Shown piece after piece: positions 21,607 to 33,910 of a stretch of DNA of 64,000 nucleotides (position 1 is the first letter of the stretch; each line of letters begins with the position of its first letter). The notes below the pieces were generated by a model, which saw nothing but the letters and a program-made list of their open reading frames with translations, searched no databases and was not told the origin of the DNA. Origin of the DNA: Galeopsis tetrahit (taxonomy: Eukaryota > Streptophyta > Magnoliopsida > Lamiales > Lamiaceae); the NCBI GenBank assembly GCA_963675135.1, contig OY776119.1, forward strand, positions 42,407,198 through 42,471,197, read 5' to 3'. Made by a program: the position numbers and the translations under genes.

Positions 21607-22274
21607 TTCATCCCTTACCCCTTTCAAGTGAGAAAGTGAGAAGGTTGTAGTAGTAGAAGTGGTAGGAGCTGACTGTTGAGAGAAGAACAGTTCAGTTCTG
21701 AGTTGAGAAAAGGGTACTAGGACTCTAGACATCCTAGAGATCAATTCACCAAGGAGTGGTGTTCTTGATCAAGTGCACCTTGGCACTATAAAACAAGTTA
21801 ATTCCAAGGGTGAAGGAATTATCCTATTCAATCAGGGAAAGTGGATGTAGGAGCTTGAGTCTCTGAACCACTATAAACTCTTGTGTTGATTTACTTTCAA
21901 AAGTACTTTCATACATCCAACACTGCACATAAAACTGATCTTTCAAAGGACATATATTCAAAAACTGTGCAAAAACTCTATTGGACAAGTTCCCTGAAAA
22001 CTGGATTGTTTTGCTTAAAGTGATTTCAGAACTTAAAGGAGTTTAAACTAAAGGGCCAACCACTAATTCCGCACCTATAACCAACTTAGATAGTCATTCA
22101 ACTAAGTACTCAATAGTACCTAGTAGCTTGGTTATCTTTGAAAAGGTTATACATCTTCAGCAGAGTTGTCCAAGACAATCTTGCTGAACTCTGGTTTGAT
22201 CAAATTTGAAAAGAATTTGCATACAAGTGTATTCCCCCCCATACACTTGTTATATACTCCTTTCAGGACCAACA
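21607..22274 (+). repeat. SIRE-1 5' LTR, right part
   Basis: Continuation of the LTR interrupted at 8,049, ending CAGGACCAACA at 22,274. Bases 21,602-21,606 are the second copy of the target CTTAC. It contains the C-loop hairpin at 22,223-22,250. Confidence 0.93.
22223..22250 (+). other. C-loop hairpin in SIRE-1 5' LTR
   Basis: Ten-bp perfect arms ACAAGTGTAT and ATACACTTGT enclose T plus C7. It lies 24 bases before the LTR end. The 3' LTR copy (36,582-36,614) has the same arms with T plus C12, so the arms are kept while the loop length drifts. Confidence 0.9.
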
Positions 22275-22276
22275 AG

Positions 22277-22288
22277 TGGTATCAGAGC
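22277..22288 (+). promoter_or_regulatory. SIRE-1 primer-binding site
   Basis: TGGTATCAGAGC lies two bases after the LTR and is complementary to the 3' end of initiator-Met tRNA. Confidence 0.93.
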
Positions 22289-22411
22289 AGGGGTTCAAGG
22301 ACCACTGCTTCTGAAAATCCATCTTGGTTTTTCAAAATCACATATTTGGTGTGGTCACTGAACTGATCTATCTGAAATCCTATTATTTGACTAACATCTT
22401 ATTCTTGAGCT

Positions 22412-24862
22412 ATGGCCAACAACAATGCTGTTCCTCATGATGTTGTTCAAGGAATCAACAACATGGCCACCAATCCAGTAAACCATATTTCACATCACAA
22501 GCCGCCCATGTTCTCAATTGAGAACTATGACTTCTGGAAGATCAGAATGAGAGCTCATCTTGCATCTCTTCATACAGACATGCTGAGAGTGATTACAAGA
22601 GGACCCTATGTATTCACTCAAGGCAACCCCAGATTAACTGAAGACCAAAGAGCTGACATAAGGGAAGAGATCCCTAAAGATGAAGATGGCTTCACTGCTG
22701 GAGAGAAAAGAAAAGATAACTTGAATTATCTTGTAATGAATACTCTCTATCAAACAATTCCAGATGCAATCATGGGAAGAGTTTACCACTGCACAACAGC
22801 CAAAGAAATTTGGGATACTCTTGCTGAAATGTGTGAGGGTACTGAAAAGATAAAGGAGAACAAGCTCCAAGTGGCTGTGTAGAAGTTTGAACAGTTCTCA
22901 ACGGAGCCAGATGAATCCATCGACAAGTTTGCTGGTAGATTCACTGATGTGATGAATGAAATCAACTCATTGGACAAGGTGTACTCCAGGAGAGAAGTTG
23001 GATTAAAAATCCTTAGAAGTCTCACTCAAAAGTGGGATGTATATGCTGTAATGATGCAGAACACCAAGGATCTCTCTTCCATGCCCATGCAACAAATCTT
23101 CTCAAAACTCAAAGCATATGAGTTTGACCTCAATAGTAGAAAGCCAGCTGAGGAGTCTTCTCTACCAACCAAGGGAGTGGCATTTAAAGCCAAAACTGCT
23201 GAACCAGAAATGCAGTCTACTCCAAGATCATCAAAGTCAGTCTCCAAGGCTGAAATGAAGGAAGAGATGGCCCTCATGGCAAGAAGGTTTGACAAACTCA
23301 ACTCGAGGTTTGGTAGATACAAGAAGTTGTACCAAGGCAACAAATTCAGGAGAAGGTACAACTCTCCTGAAGATCAGGCAAAGGATAAAAATCCTGAAGA
23401 GAAAAGATCAGAGGAAAAGTACTCTGATAGGAGAAGGTCCAGTAGAGCTGACCCTTCATCATCTAAAGGAAGAGATGAGTCCAAGAAGGATGATGATGAA
23501 GACCTATGCTATAATTGCAAGAAGAAAGGGCACTTCCAGTATGACTGCCCTGAATTGAGCTCTAAAGAAAGAAGAGAAAGACAAGCAAAAAGAGACAGAA
23601 AGTTCACCAAAAGGAAGGCCATGATGGCTGGTGAAGAATCTAATGATGCTGAAAGCTTCAACTCTTCTGATGGACTGTTCTCAAACAGTGATGATGATGA
23701 TGATATGTGCAACATGGCTATTGAGGATGATGAGGTATCCTCCACTTCTAGCTCACCATCATTTCTATCACAGAACACTAGTGAAGTCAACTTGAAACTT
23801 TCCTTTGGGAAGTTAATGGAAGATTTCACTAGGCTGCAAGAATTTCATGACAATTGTGTGAGAGAAAATGAAAGACTTTCAATTGAGCTTTCAAAACCTG
23901 CTGAGACAGTAGTTGGCATTAAATCTACTGAGTTGTACCAACAGGTCTTGAGAGAGCTTGAGGAAGCAAATCTCAGGATAGTTGACCAACAAGGACAAAC
24001 TGATGCTCAATTACTTACTCAGAAGAGAAAAGAGTTTGAATTAAAAATTCTTCAAGCAAAATTTGAAAACCTCTCACATGAGTATGACATTCTCAAATCA
24101 AGTGAATAGAGCTTGAAATTAAAGATGTCTGCTTTGAACAAATCCTCTAGAGCAATAGAAGAAATTCAAAGTTATCAAAGACCTATGGCTCAAAGAAGTC
24201 GATTAGGTTTTGATCCATTTGAATCTTCACCTTGTCTTAGTGTTGCTTCAACAAGTAACACCAAGAAAATCTTTGTCAAATCAGTGGCACAACAAACTGA
24301 AAATGAAATAATACAGCCACTGAACAAAGGAAAGTGCAAAATGGATGATTTGCCAACTCAAGTGCTTCAGGAGACTAGGCTCAAACCTAAGGAAATGGCC
24401 AAAGTCCCTGATCACAAGAGGAATGTTGGTCAGCAGAGTAGACCCAATGGAAGGGCAACTCTCCTGAACAATGTTCAGAGGAGTTATCCAAGGTTTAATC
24501 AACCAAGGCCAACTCTACTGAGAAAGCCTCAGCTGAATAGACCTAAGGACAACCATCCTCAAAGGCAGAATAAAATGAGACAACCAAAACCCTTCATGCC
24601 AAAGGGTAATGGTCATAAAAATACCTTTCCTCAAAGATTTCATCAAGCTACACAAAGAACTCATAAGTTCAGGAGATTTGACAACTCTCCTGAAACTTAC
24701 GGAGTTAATACTTTCACACAGACCTTCCCAAAGGCATTTAAGGGAAAGGCAGTGTATATTGACTCACAAGGAAAACAACTTAGCCACCTTGAATCAATCA
24801 GGGTTATTAGGCAAGTTTGGGTTCCTAAAGGTACAGCTAACCTCTCAGGACCCAAAATTTAA
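22412..24862 (+). pseudogene. SIRE-1 gag
   Basis: Gag starts at ATG 22,412, 137 bp after the LTR. The Gag domain (FSIENYDFWKIRMRAH, then TTAKEIWDTLAEMCEGT) is followed by basic Ser/Arg-rich sequence, a CCHC knuckle CYNCKKKGHFQYDC at about 23,509-23,550, an acidic segment, a coiled coil (about 23,790-24,110) and a Pro/Arg/Gln-rich C-terminal part. In-frame TAGs at 22,880-22,882 (a Gln codon in SIRE-2) and 24,107-24,109 interrupt it. The frame closes at TAA 24,860, with another TAA near 24,878, and pol follows in the same frame, so the Gag-Pol boundary is a stop rather than a frameshift. It is clearly related to SIRE-2 Gag. Confidence 0.9.
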
Positions 24863-24883
24863 AGGGTACCTAAGACTTGCTAA

Positions 24884-27800
24884 TTGCAGGTACCTATGGG
24901 CCACAAGAAGAGGAGCATGAGTAAAAAGTCAGCATGGTATCTTGACAGTGGATGTTCAAGGCACATGACTGGGAACAAGGAACTCCTCACTGATTTTATT
25001 GAAAAAGAAGGCCCAAATGTCACATTTGGAGACAGCTCACAGGCAACAACAAAAGGTTATGGTACTTTGATGATTGGTAACATCAAAGTATCCAATGTGT
25101 CTTATGTAGCTGGTCTCAAATATAATCTCCTAAGTATCAGTCAATTCTGTGATAAAGATTTCAATGTTGAGTTCTCAAGTGGAAAATGCTTAATCAAAGA
25201 TAAGACTCAATAAACTCTATTGACTGGAACTAGGAAAGGAAATGTGTATTTTGCAGACTGGGACAAGTCTAATGATGCTGCATGTTTCATTGCTAAGAGC
25301 TCTAGTGAACAAAGTTGGTTATGGCATAAGAGGCTAAACCACCTGAACTTTAAATCAATGAACAAACTTGCTAGGAATGCATTAGCTAAAGGACTGCCTA
25401 ATGAGGTTTTTATTAAAGAACATGTGTGTAAATCATGTCAAGAAGGAAAACAGATTAAAGCCTCATTCAAGGGAAAACCAGTCATCTCTACTGAAAGGGT
25501 ACTTAAACTTTTACATATGGACTTATTTGGACCAATTACCCCTTCAAGCATAAATGGAAGGAAATACACATTGGTAGTAGTAGATGACTTCTCTAGGTTC
25601 ACATGGGTAGTATTTCTCCTTAATAAGAAGGAAACTCAAGTCAAACTGCCTGAACTATTGAAGAGACTGTCAAATGAGAAAAGCCTTAGCATTATCAAAA
25701 TAAGATCTGATAAAGGCACTGAGTTCATAAATTCATACATCAATGAGTATTCCACACTGAATGGAATAGCCCATGAAACCTCAGCAGCTAGAACCCCTCG
25801 ACAGAATGGAGTTGCAGAAAGAAGGAATAGAACTCTAAAAGAAGCTGCTAGAACCTTAATTGCTGATTCTAATCTACCTAAAAGGTTTTGGGCTGAAGCT
25901 ATAAATACTGCATGCTATACTCAGAATAGGTGTTTGATTACTAAGGGGCAAGGCAAAACCCCCTATGAACTCTGGAAAGGAAGAATGCCTAAAGTGTCAT
26001 ACTTTCACATATTTGGTTGTAAGTGCTTCATTCACAATAATGGGAAAGAACAGTTGAAAGCCTTTGATAGCAAAGCTGATGAGGGAGTATTTCTTGGATA
26101 CTCTCAAATCAGTAGAGCTTTCAGAGTCTACAACAAGAAAACTCTTGTTGTGGAGGAAACACCTCATGTTGTGTTTGATGAATCTATCTTTGAGATCAGG
26201 AACAAAAACCTGGACACTGAAGAGATCACACAAAGAACAACCAGATTAAGCTTAAAAGACAAGGACACTGAATTCATAGATGTTGTCCAAGCCAATCTCC
26301 CTGAAAATGCTACACTGGACAACAATCCTGAAGGCAATATACCTGAAGAAAACCCCACTGAAGGAAATGATGAACTGAATGATCCAATCCCAGTTCACCC
26401 TCAGGTAACAACTACCAATGAAGAAGCAGGCTCTGCTGAGATAGTTAATGGATCCAATATTCCAGGGGGAACCATAAATGTTGAAAATACCAATGTTCCA
26501 AACATTGAGGACAACATCCCTGAATATGATCCTGAATTAGATCCTGCATTCAATTATCCTGAATTCTATAACACTCGTGACTCAACTTTAGTAGAGGACA
26601 ACTCTACTGAAGGAATCAGAAAAAGGAGGACTTGGTTATCTGACCATCCTACCAATCAAATACTTGGTGATCCAAGTATAGGAGTCAAAACCAGAAGTTT
26701 TCATGGTGAAAAAGTGCTATGTTTTGTTGTTACTTATCAGAACAGGAACCAAAAGACATTGATGAAGCACTTCAATATGCAAACTGGATCACAACAATGC
26801 AGGAAGAGTTAAACCAATTCACCAAAAATGATATTTGGGAACTGGTGGATAGACCTTCACATCAAGATGTTATTAGAACTAAGTGGGTGTTCAAGAATAA
26901 GAAGAATGAAAATGATGTGATTGTCAGAAACAAAGCCAGATTAGTGGCAAAAAGCTATTGTCAATCAGAAGGCATTGACTATGATGAGACCTTTGCACCT
27001 GTGGCAAGGCTAGAAGCAATCAGACTTTTCTTAGCCTATGCAGCCCACAAGAGGTTCAAAGTATACCAAATGGATGTCAAGAGTGCCTTCTTGAATGGAG
27101 TTTTAAAAGAAGAAGTCTATGTGGAGCAACCACCTGGCTTTGAGATTGGAAATCAAGTCTACAGATTGAAGAAAGCTCTATATGGACTCAAGCAAGCTCC
27201 AAGAGCCTGGTATGACACCCTGTCACAGTTCGTCTTGGATCATGGTTTTATCAAAGGAACTGTGGACAGAACTCTCTTCAGAATTACTAAAGGAGAGGAC
27301 ATCTTGCTTGTCCAAATTTATGTGGATGACATAATTTTTGGATCTCCCAATGAGAAGCTGTGTGAGAAGTTCTCCAAGCTCATGCAAAGCAAGTTTGAGA
27401 TGTCCATGATGGGTATGATGAATTTCTTTTTGGGACTTCAAGTCAAGCAATCTAAAGAAGGAATCTTCATCAATCAAGCTAAGTACACCAGAGAAATGAT
27501 CAAGAAGTTTGGGTGTACAACTAGCAAGCCAGTAAGGATCCCAATGAACACAAATTGGAAGATGGATCCTGATGAGAGTGGTATTCCAACCAACTCTACT
27601 GAGTATAGAGGAATCATTGGTTCTCTCCTCTATCTCACAGCCAGCAGACCTGACATCACCTTTACAGGAGGTGTTTGTGCAAGGTTTCAAGCAAATCCTG
27701 AGAAAAGCCATCTTGAGGCTGCAAAAAGGATCTTGAGGTATCTCAAAGGCACTGAAAATTTAGGCCTTTGGTACCCTGTTGATGACAACATTGAGTTAAC

Positions 27801-28275
27801 TGGCTACTCAGATGCTGACTATGGAGGATGTAGAATTGACAGAAAGTCATCTTCAGGGACTTGTCAATTCTTGGGCAACAAACTCATATCTTGGTTCTCC
27901 AAAAAGCAAAACACAGTGGCTACCTCCACTACTGAAGCTGAATATGTTGCAACTGGAAGTTGTTGTGCTCAGATTCTTTGGTTGAGACAACAACTAAGAG
28001 ACTACAATGTCAACTCTACTGAAGTGCCTATTTTCTGTGACAACAATAGTGCAATTGCAATATCACAGAATCTAGTTTTGCACACTAGATGCAAACATGT
28101 GGACATCAAGCATCACTTCATCAGAGACCATGTGGAGAAGAAGGACATAAAATTGGTGAAAATCCACACAGATCATCAAAAAGCTGATATATTGACCAAG
28201 CCACTTGCAGAAGCAAGATTTCTAGAGCTATCAGCAGAATTGGGATTACTTGATCCAGGGAAGTTGGACAAGTAA
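24884..28275 (+). pseudogene. SIRE-1 pol polyprotein
   Basis: Copia PR-INT-RT-RH polyprotein. The protease motif WYLDSGCSRHMTGN is at about 24,938-24,979. The integrase has its zinc site (HKRLNHLNF to CKSCQEGK) and D-D-E (HMDLFGP, RSDKGTEF, PRQNGVAERRNRTLKE). RT has VYQMDVKSAFLNG and YVDD at 27,319-27,330. RNase H ends near 28,240 (KADILTKPLAEARF). Two lesions break it: an in-frame TAA at 25,211-25,213 between PR and INT, and a frameshift near 26,720-26,750 between INT and RT. The RT-RNase H part (26,719-28,275) is open on its own. Confidence 0.92.
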
Positions 28276-29005
28276 ATTCTATTGAAGTTAATGGGAGGAA
28301 AGGGAACTGAAATGGTGTTCAGCAGACTTGGTCAAGTCCACTGAAATTCAGAAAAGATGACCTAAATCATTCAGGACACTTGTCCATTAAAATCCAGGAC
28401 ACTTGTCCACATCTTTTCAGGACACTTGTCCAAGTGGGGTCAGATAAGTTGTCCTGACTATCAAAACAAATCTTGGTCTGATAAGCACCTATTTTGGGTA
28501 ATCATTGTCTATTTTGAAATCTGTCCCATTCCATATACATATATCATCTTTTTGGGATTTAATTTGTCTCCCACCCAAAAGGTCACTTTCCATGCATTTA
28601 ATGCCAAGATTTAACTCTTCTTTGCATTACACCTTTTCAAGACATGATCTACCTTGAAAACTTCCCAACCATTAACTAATATTAAATAACCTCCACGTTT
28701 TGAATAAAACTAATTACTCACTGTTACATTGGTTTTTAACCATTGGATCAAAATTGGCCAACTCCCCTGAAGTCAATCCTGGCCGTCCAATTTTGTTTTC
28801 CATTTTTGTTAACTGTTATATTACCTCAAGACTTCACCAACTCATTGACAAACATTCTTTTTAGAATATTCACAAGTCTTAAGAATCCACACAAACACTT
28901 CTTCCCCAAGTATTCGAAACCCTAGCTTTCATCTTCTTCAAACACTCTCAAACTGTCTCAAATTTCTCTTTGTAACCTTCAATAGCTCCCAAAGCAAAAC
29001 CTGAG
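28276..29005 (+). other. SIRE-1 pol-ORF3 spacer
   Basis: No gene is seen. Bases 28,372-28,432 contain three exact copies of CAGGACACTTGTCCA spaced 23 bp apart. Other GGACAAC/GTTGTCC words are nearby. ORF3 starts at 29,006. Confidence 0.6.
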
Positions 29006-32000
29006 ATGGTTGTCGATTTTACCAACAAGGAACTTGACCTTGATTTTGGCTATCTAAGCCACAAGAACAACCTCACCTTTGAGCCAATCCTCTCTTTTGA
29101 AAGTGAGGATCCTGAAGTAGTCCCAACCTTAAGATGGTTGAGGAGGGCAGGTCTCAAGAAATTCATGCAAGAGAAGCCAGACTCTTGTCTTGAATCCTAC
29201 ATGGCAGAGTTCTTTGCTTTTCTCAAATGGAGAGGCAAGCCTGGAGATGGAGAAGTTTCCACAAGATTGTCCTTTGTTGCAGAAGGAGAAGAGGAGGAAA
29301 GATTTCACAGGGTGAAATTTTCTGAGGAGGAAGTTGATGCTGCTTTTGGATTGCCCTCTGAGGGAAGGAATCCAGAATTTTATGGGAATGGACATGAGCA
29401 AGAAATTGCTCAAGATTGGCTTATCACTCCAGGGCCATTATCCTCTACACAACACAAGAGAACCCTCAAACCAAAGTTTCTTACCTTGTTTGAGGTTGTT
29501 GCAAAGAGTTTGCTCAGCAACACTGGAAGTTTAGAACAAGTCAGCCATCCAAGGATAAGGATTATGGCAGCTGTGATTGATGCCAGTGACAAAGGCATCA
29601 AGTTCAACTGGAGGACTTTCATCTTGTCTGAGATGATGAAGGAGAAAGCCAAATTCAAAGTAAAAGCTCACAACAAAGTTGTGATGGAAGGAAAGCTGAG
29701 ATATTGCCCCAGGGCAAGTCGCTTGATTGAGAAGTTTGCTCACTACTCTGAGATGCAGACCTTTGCCAAGCCTCTCCCTGCCCAGAAAATATTGTTCAGA
29801 AAGCCCAGCAAGAAAACTAAGCAAAGAAGGATGCTCCTTGCCAAATCTGCTGAAGAAAAAGCTGAAGAAAAGCCAAAGTTGAAGAAGAGGACTAAGGCCA
29901 GAGCTGTAAAGACAAGAAAGGTGTCTCAAATTCCTTCAGAAGAGAACTCAGGAGCCTCAACTGAAATTGAAGAAATTGCTGAAGAAGGGGTGCAAGTACC
30001 TTCTGATCACTCAGAAGAGTTGAGGCACAGATACAATGACACTAGAAAAAAGTCTAAGGGTGAAAAGAGGATCAGGGAAGTTGTCCCTGAGAAGGATGGA
30101 GAAGGAAGTGGGAGCAGTAGAGCTAGCAAGAGAAGGGTCGAGCCTACTGAAAAGGTGTTAGAGCTTCAAGAGGAAAAGTCTCTACAACTTGCTCTAAGAG
30201 AGAGCAGAGCTGAAAGTAGGACCAAATCTAAGTCAAGGACCAACTCTTCTGGTTCTGGAACTCCAGAATCCAAGGTCCCTGAAGGTCCACCAATAGAGGC
30301 CAATCTCCTTGAAACTCAGAATCCTGATCCCAACTCCCCTGAAACTCATGTTACTCCCACAAATCAACCAATCACCCTGTCAATCTTACAAAGAGATATT
30401 CTCCAGAAGGGAGTGTGCAAAGAAGTGGGATAGATGTGCTTGCAGATCTAGCAGTGGATGAGACAAGGCTCCTGTCCCCCCTTGACTTATCTATGCTCAA
30501 TTATTCAAAGCTTCTAGAAACAGCACTTCATGAGCCAACCCCTCTAAGCAAATCCCCTTCAGATCCATTGCTCTCAAAAGCAACTGAAGTACCTTCAATT
30601 GCATCCAACCCTTCTGAAGCCAACATCCCTGAACTTAACCTTCCTAAAGCCACTTTAGGAGAAGAGAGAGCCAACTCCCCTATAACCCAAAGTCCCCTGA
30701 AATAAGCACTGTGATCTCCCCACAACTGCTATCTTTGAACCTTGTTGAAGGTGGAGATGCTGCAGGACTAGGTGAAGGTGTTGAAAAGGAGAGCTTAGTT
30801 GAAAAATCAGAGGGAGTAGTGGATGAAAGAGAGGTTGTAATCACTAAGATAGTGAGTGTACCACAAATAGAGGGTGGTATAAGTGAGGAAGGACAGGTTA
30901 TTCTTGAAGTCAAATCTGAACTTCAAGAATCCCTTGATGAAAGGAGGCCTGATTCCTTGAGTGAGGACATTATTAATGAAGGAAGAAAAGAAAGAGTTGA
31001 AAATGAGAAGAAGGCTGCTGGTGTATCAGAGTCTTATGAAAAAGAAATTGAGGGTGATGAGTGCTTATTCCCTAACATTTTTTATTTGTCTAATATTGCA
31101 TGTATTTCTCTTGACCAAATATTTGCAGATGAGTTCTTAACAGATGCACCCATCCAAGTAGACACTGGATCAGCACAAGCCTTGCTTGGGATGCAATCAG
31201 AAAAGTTGGACTCCTTGGCTCATCAAGTCTAATATGCTCATGCTGAAACATCTGGAGCATTGAATGAGCAAGGAAGAACTTTAGCATCTGTAAAGATGAG
31301 ATTAACTGGCTCTGAAGATGTAGTGCTCCCTACATTGGAAGCAAGGATAAGTGGAGTAGAATCTGGACTTCAAACCATTTCCACTGAAGTTCAGAAAGCC
31401 AAAACCACCATGGAATCCATCTCAAAAGAGGTCAAGAAGGAACAGAAGTTGCTGAGAGATAATCACAATGAAAATGTCAAAGCTCTCAGACTAACTGTCA
31501 AGCAAGCCCTTGGAAAGAAGACTGCACTTCAAAAGAAAAGAGCTGAGGAACAGAGGCTAGCAATGGTCAAGGCTGCATCTGAAAATTTTTCCCAAGAAGT
31601 GATTGCCAACATTGCTGAAGGTGTAGTGGCCAACCTCACTGAGCTCTTAAAAGCCCAATTGGATGCATCTCTGAAAGCAACCTTGGAGGAGGTTGTTGAG
31701 CAAAAGATGAAGCCTGTTCTAGCTTTCCTTAGCTTGAGCAGTGATAGGATGCAAAATATACATGATGAGAATGTATATCTGCTGGAAGAGATGAAATCTC
31801 TGAACCTAGCCCAATCCCTGATGGCTACAACCATGAGTGAGCTCAAACCTCAATGTTTTGATGCTGCCAAAAAGGGGGAAAGGGAAAGAGCAAGGGCAAA
31901 AGGTGCCTTGATTATTGGAGGTTCAGACAAGGGCAAGGAAAAAGCTGCTGAAGATAAGGGAAAAGAGCCAGCAGTGCTGAACTTGGAAGACTTGGATGAA

Positions 32001-33056
32001 GAAGAGCAGTTAGCCATAGCCTTGAAGGCTTCTATGGCATCAGCACAGGAAGAAAGGGCAAGATTTCAGCAGAGACCAGGAGGAGAAGTTTCTGGATTGG
32101 ACAAAGGTGCTGAAGGTGTCCAAACCAGAGGCCAAATCAAGAAGGCCAAGGGAAACAAAAGAAAAGCTGAAACATTCACTGACTTTCCCAACAACCTAGA
32201 ACTTCCTCTTGAGTTCAGAGTTGAAGAGGAATCAATTCCCAAGAAGAAGCCCAAGACTGCTAAAAAGGATAAAACGGCTGAAGTGTCCAAAATTGCTGAA
32301 AAGGACAAGTCTTCTGAAACTGAAAAGTCTGGTGAGACTAAGTCCCCTGATGGTACCAAAGCTGCTGAAGATATAGAAGAATTGTATGAAGAAGGCTTTG
32401 GACCAGGACCAAAGAAGAAGAAAGTTGTGTTGCTGAGTGATCCATCAAAGTTGTTTCATGAAGGGTATGGCAAAGACCCGGAAACTCAACAGAAATTGGC
32501 CATGATGAGGGCCCAAGAGAAAATAGACTTGATGGATGAAGCAAAAAGAGCAAGAGACCAAAGAAGAGCAAATTTTCAAAAGCCAAGAAGAAGGAGAGCA
32601 ACTTACAGCAAGATGAAGCCACAACTACTGATTCCTATGGACACCAAATATCCACACTTGGATAAATGGGTGCTAATTCAACTGAATAACTCATGGGAGG
32701 AAGCCAAAAGGGAGTTTGTCTATGACTACTATGTCATTGATAGGTGGAATGGAAGGGAAGTCAACACCACCTTTGCTGAGTTCATGATTGAATACTTCAG
32801 AGACCTCTATCAGCAACTACTTGCAGCTGCTGACCTTGCAAGGATTGAACTCACTGCTCCCAAGCCAATCATCTATATGCCTTCTAAGCTGGAAGGATGG
32901 ATTGATCAATCTAGGATTCTCCAAGAATTCCTAGAAATTGTGAAGCTAAACAAGATGGTTCTTGGACCTAAGGGCACTAACCAAGAGGCGATGGAACTGA
33001 AAAGAAGAGTGTGGGCACAATATGGGATGGTGCCACCTCCTGAGGATAACCTCTAA
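29006..33056 (+). pseudogene. SIRE-1 ORF3 (env-position ORF)
   Basis: Large ORF between pol and the 3' LTR, about 1,345 codons if undamaged. The start MVVDFTNKELDL is followed by an N-terminal domain (residues about 30-250; WLRRAGLKKF, FGLPSEG, RIRIMAAVID) related to that of SIRE-3 ORF3. Then come a basic stretch (about 29,790-29,930), a low-complexity region, a coiled coil (about 31,290-31,570), an acidic/Lys-rich region and a C-terminal domain with many aromatic residues. Two short segments fit the ubiquitin-interacting motif pattern: 30,161-30,214 and 31,995-32,054. Frameshifts near 30,415-30,433 and 30,705 and a TAA at 31,230-31,232 break the frame. There is no signal peptide or membrane span, so an envelope role is not supported. 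Confidence 0.75.
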
Positions 33057-33562
33057 AATGGCTAAGTCTTTTGACCTTTTTGGTGGTTGAAAACTTATCT
33101 TATCTGAAGATATGTTTAATTGGTCATCTATGCTGAAGTTTGGCAAAGAATGCTGATGTGCTCTGATAATCTGTTTTGCTCTGATATGCTATGATTGCTC
33201 TAATATAAGTTTTAGCTCTAATACTTGAAGATCTAGATGTTATTAAGTATTTAGTATATGCTCTAATGTAATAGTGTTTTGGATTCATGCTCTGATATGT
33301 TAACTTCAACTATCAACATGCTTGTAATGTACTTTTGAATGAATGATAGTTGAACATCCTTTGAATCAAGAAACACTGTTACAGAAATCTCTCTATGCCT
33401 ATCTTTGAAACCTATTTGCAACATGAATGGTGAGTACACTAACACATTCTTTTTCAGGAAAATTGACTCTTGTCATGTCTTCTGAAGATAAATGTAATAG
33501 GTGTAGTCAAGTCACTTTTGCATAAAATGTATAGGTTTTGGCATCATCAAAAAGGAGGAAAT
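33057..33562 (+). other. SIRE-1 3' untranslated region and polypurine tract
   Basis: AT-rich sequence without a gene, rich in 'tgctctgat/tgctctaat' words (about 33,150-33,300). It ends in the polypurine tract AAAAAGGAGGAAAT at 33,549-33,562, next to the 3' LTR. Confidence 0.75.
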
Positions 33563-33910
33563 TGTTGGGAATAAAATGAGATATGTTTTGATTCAATACC
33601 AAAACCCCCTGAGACATGCCTAAGCTTAAGATGATTATGTTCTAAGCATGTTAGAACATATAGAATAAGGCTAGATGAGGAGCTGATATGTTAGGCAGCT
33701 CTTAGATGATTAGATGCACAATTTGAGGGGGAACATATGCTTTGAAGACTATCAAGAACAAGTCCCCTTAAGGCTCAAATTCTGGAACAATCACCAAAGC
33801 TATTGAAGGCCAAATATGCTGATCAGGAGAGTTGTCCAGAGGAGTTGTCTCTGCACAATTAAAATAAGAACAAGTGTTCTGAAGCTTAAAGGCCAAGTAT
33901 GTTGATCAGG

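Noticed and set aside
29006..33056. Calling ORF3 an envelope gene
   Set aside because: No signal peptide, furin-like site or membrane span is visible; only its position matches.
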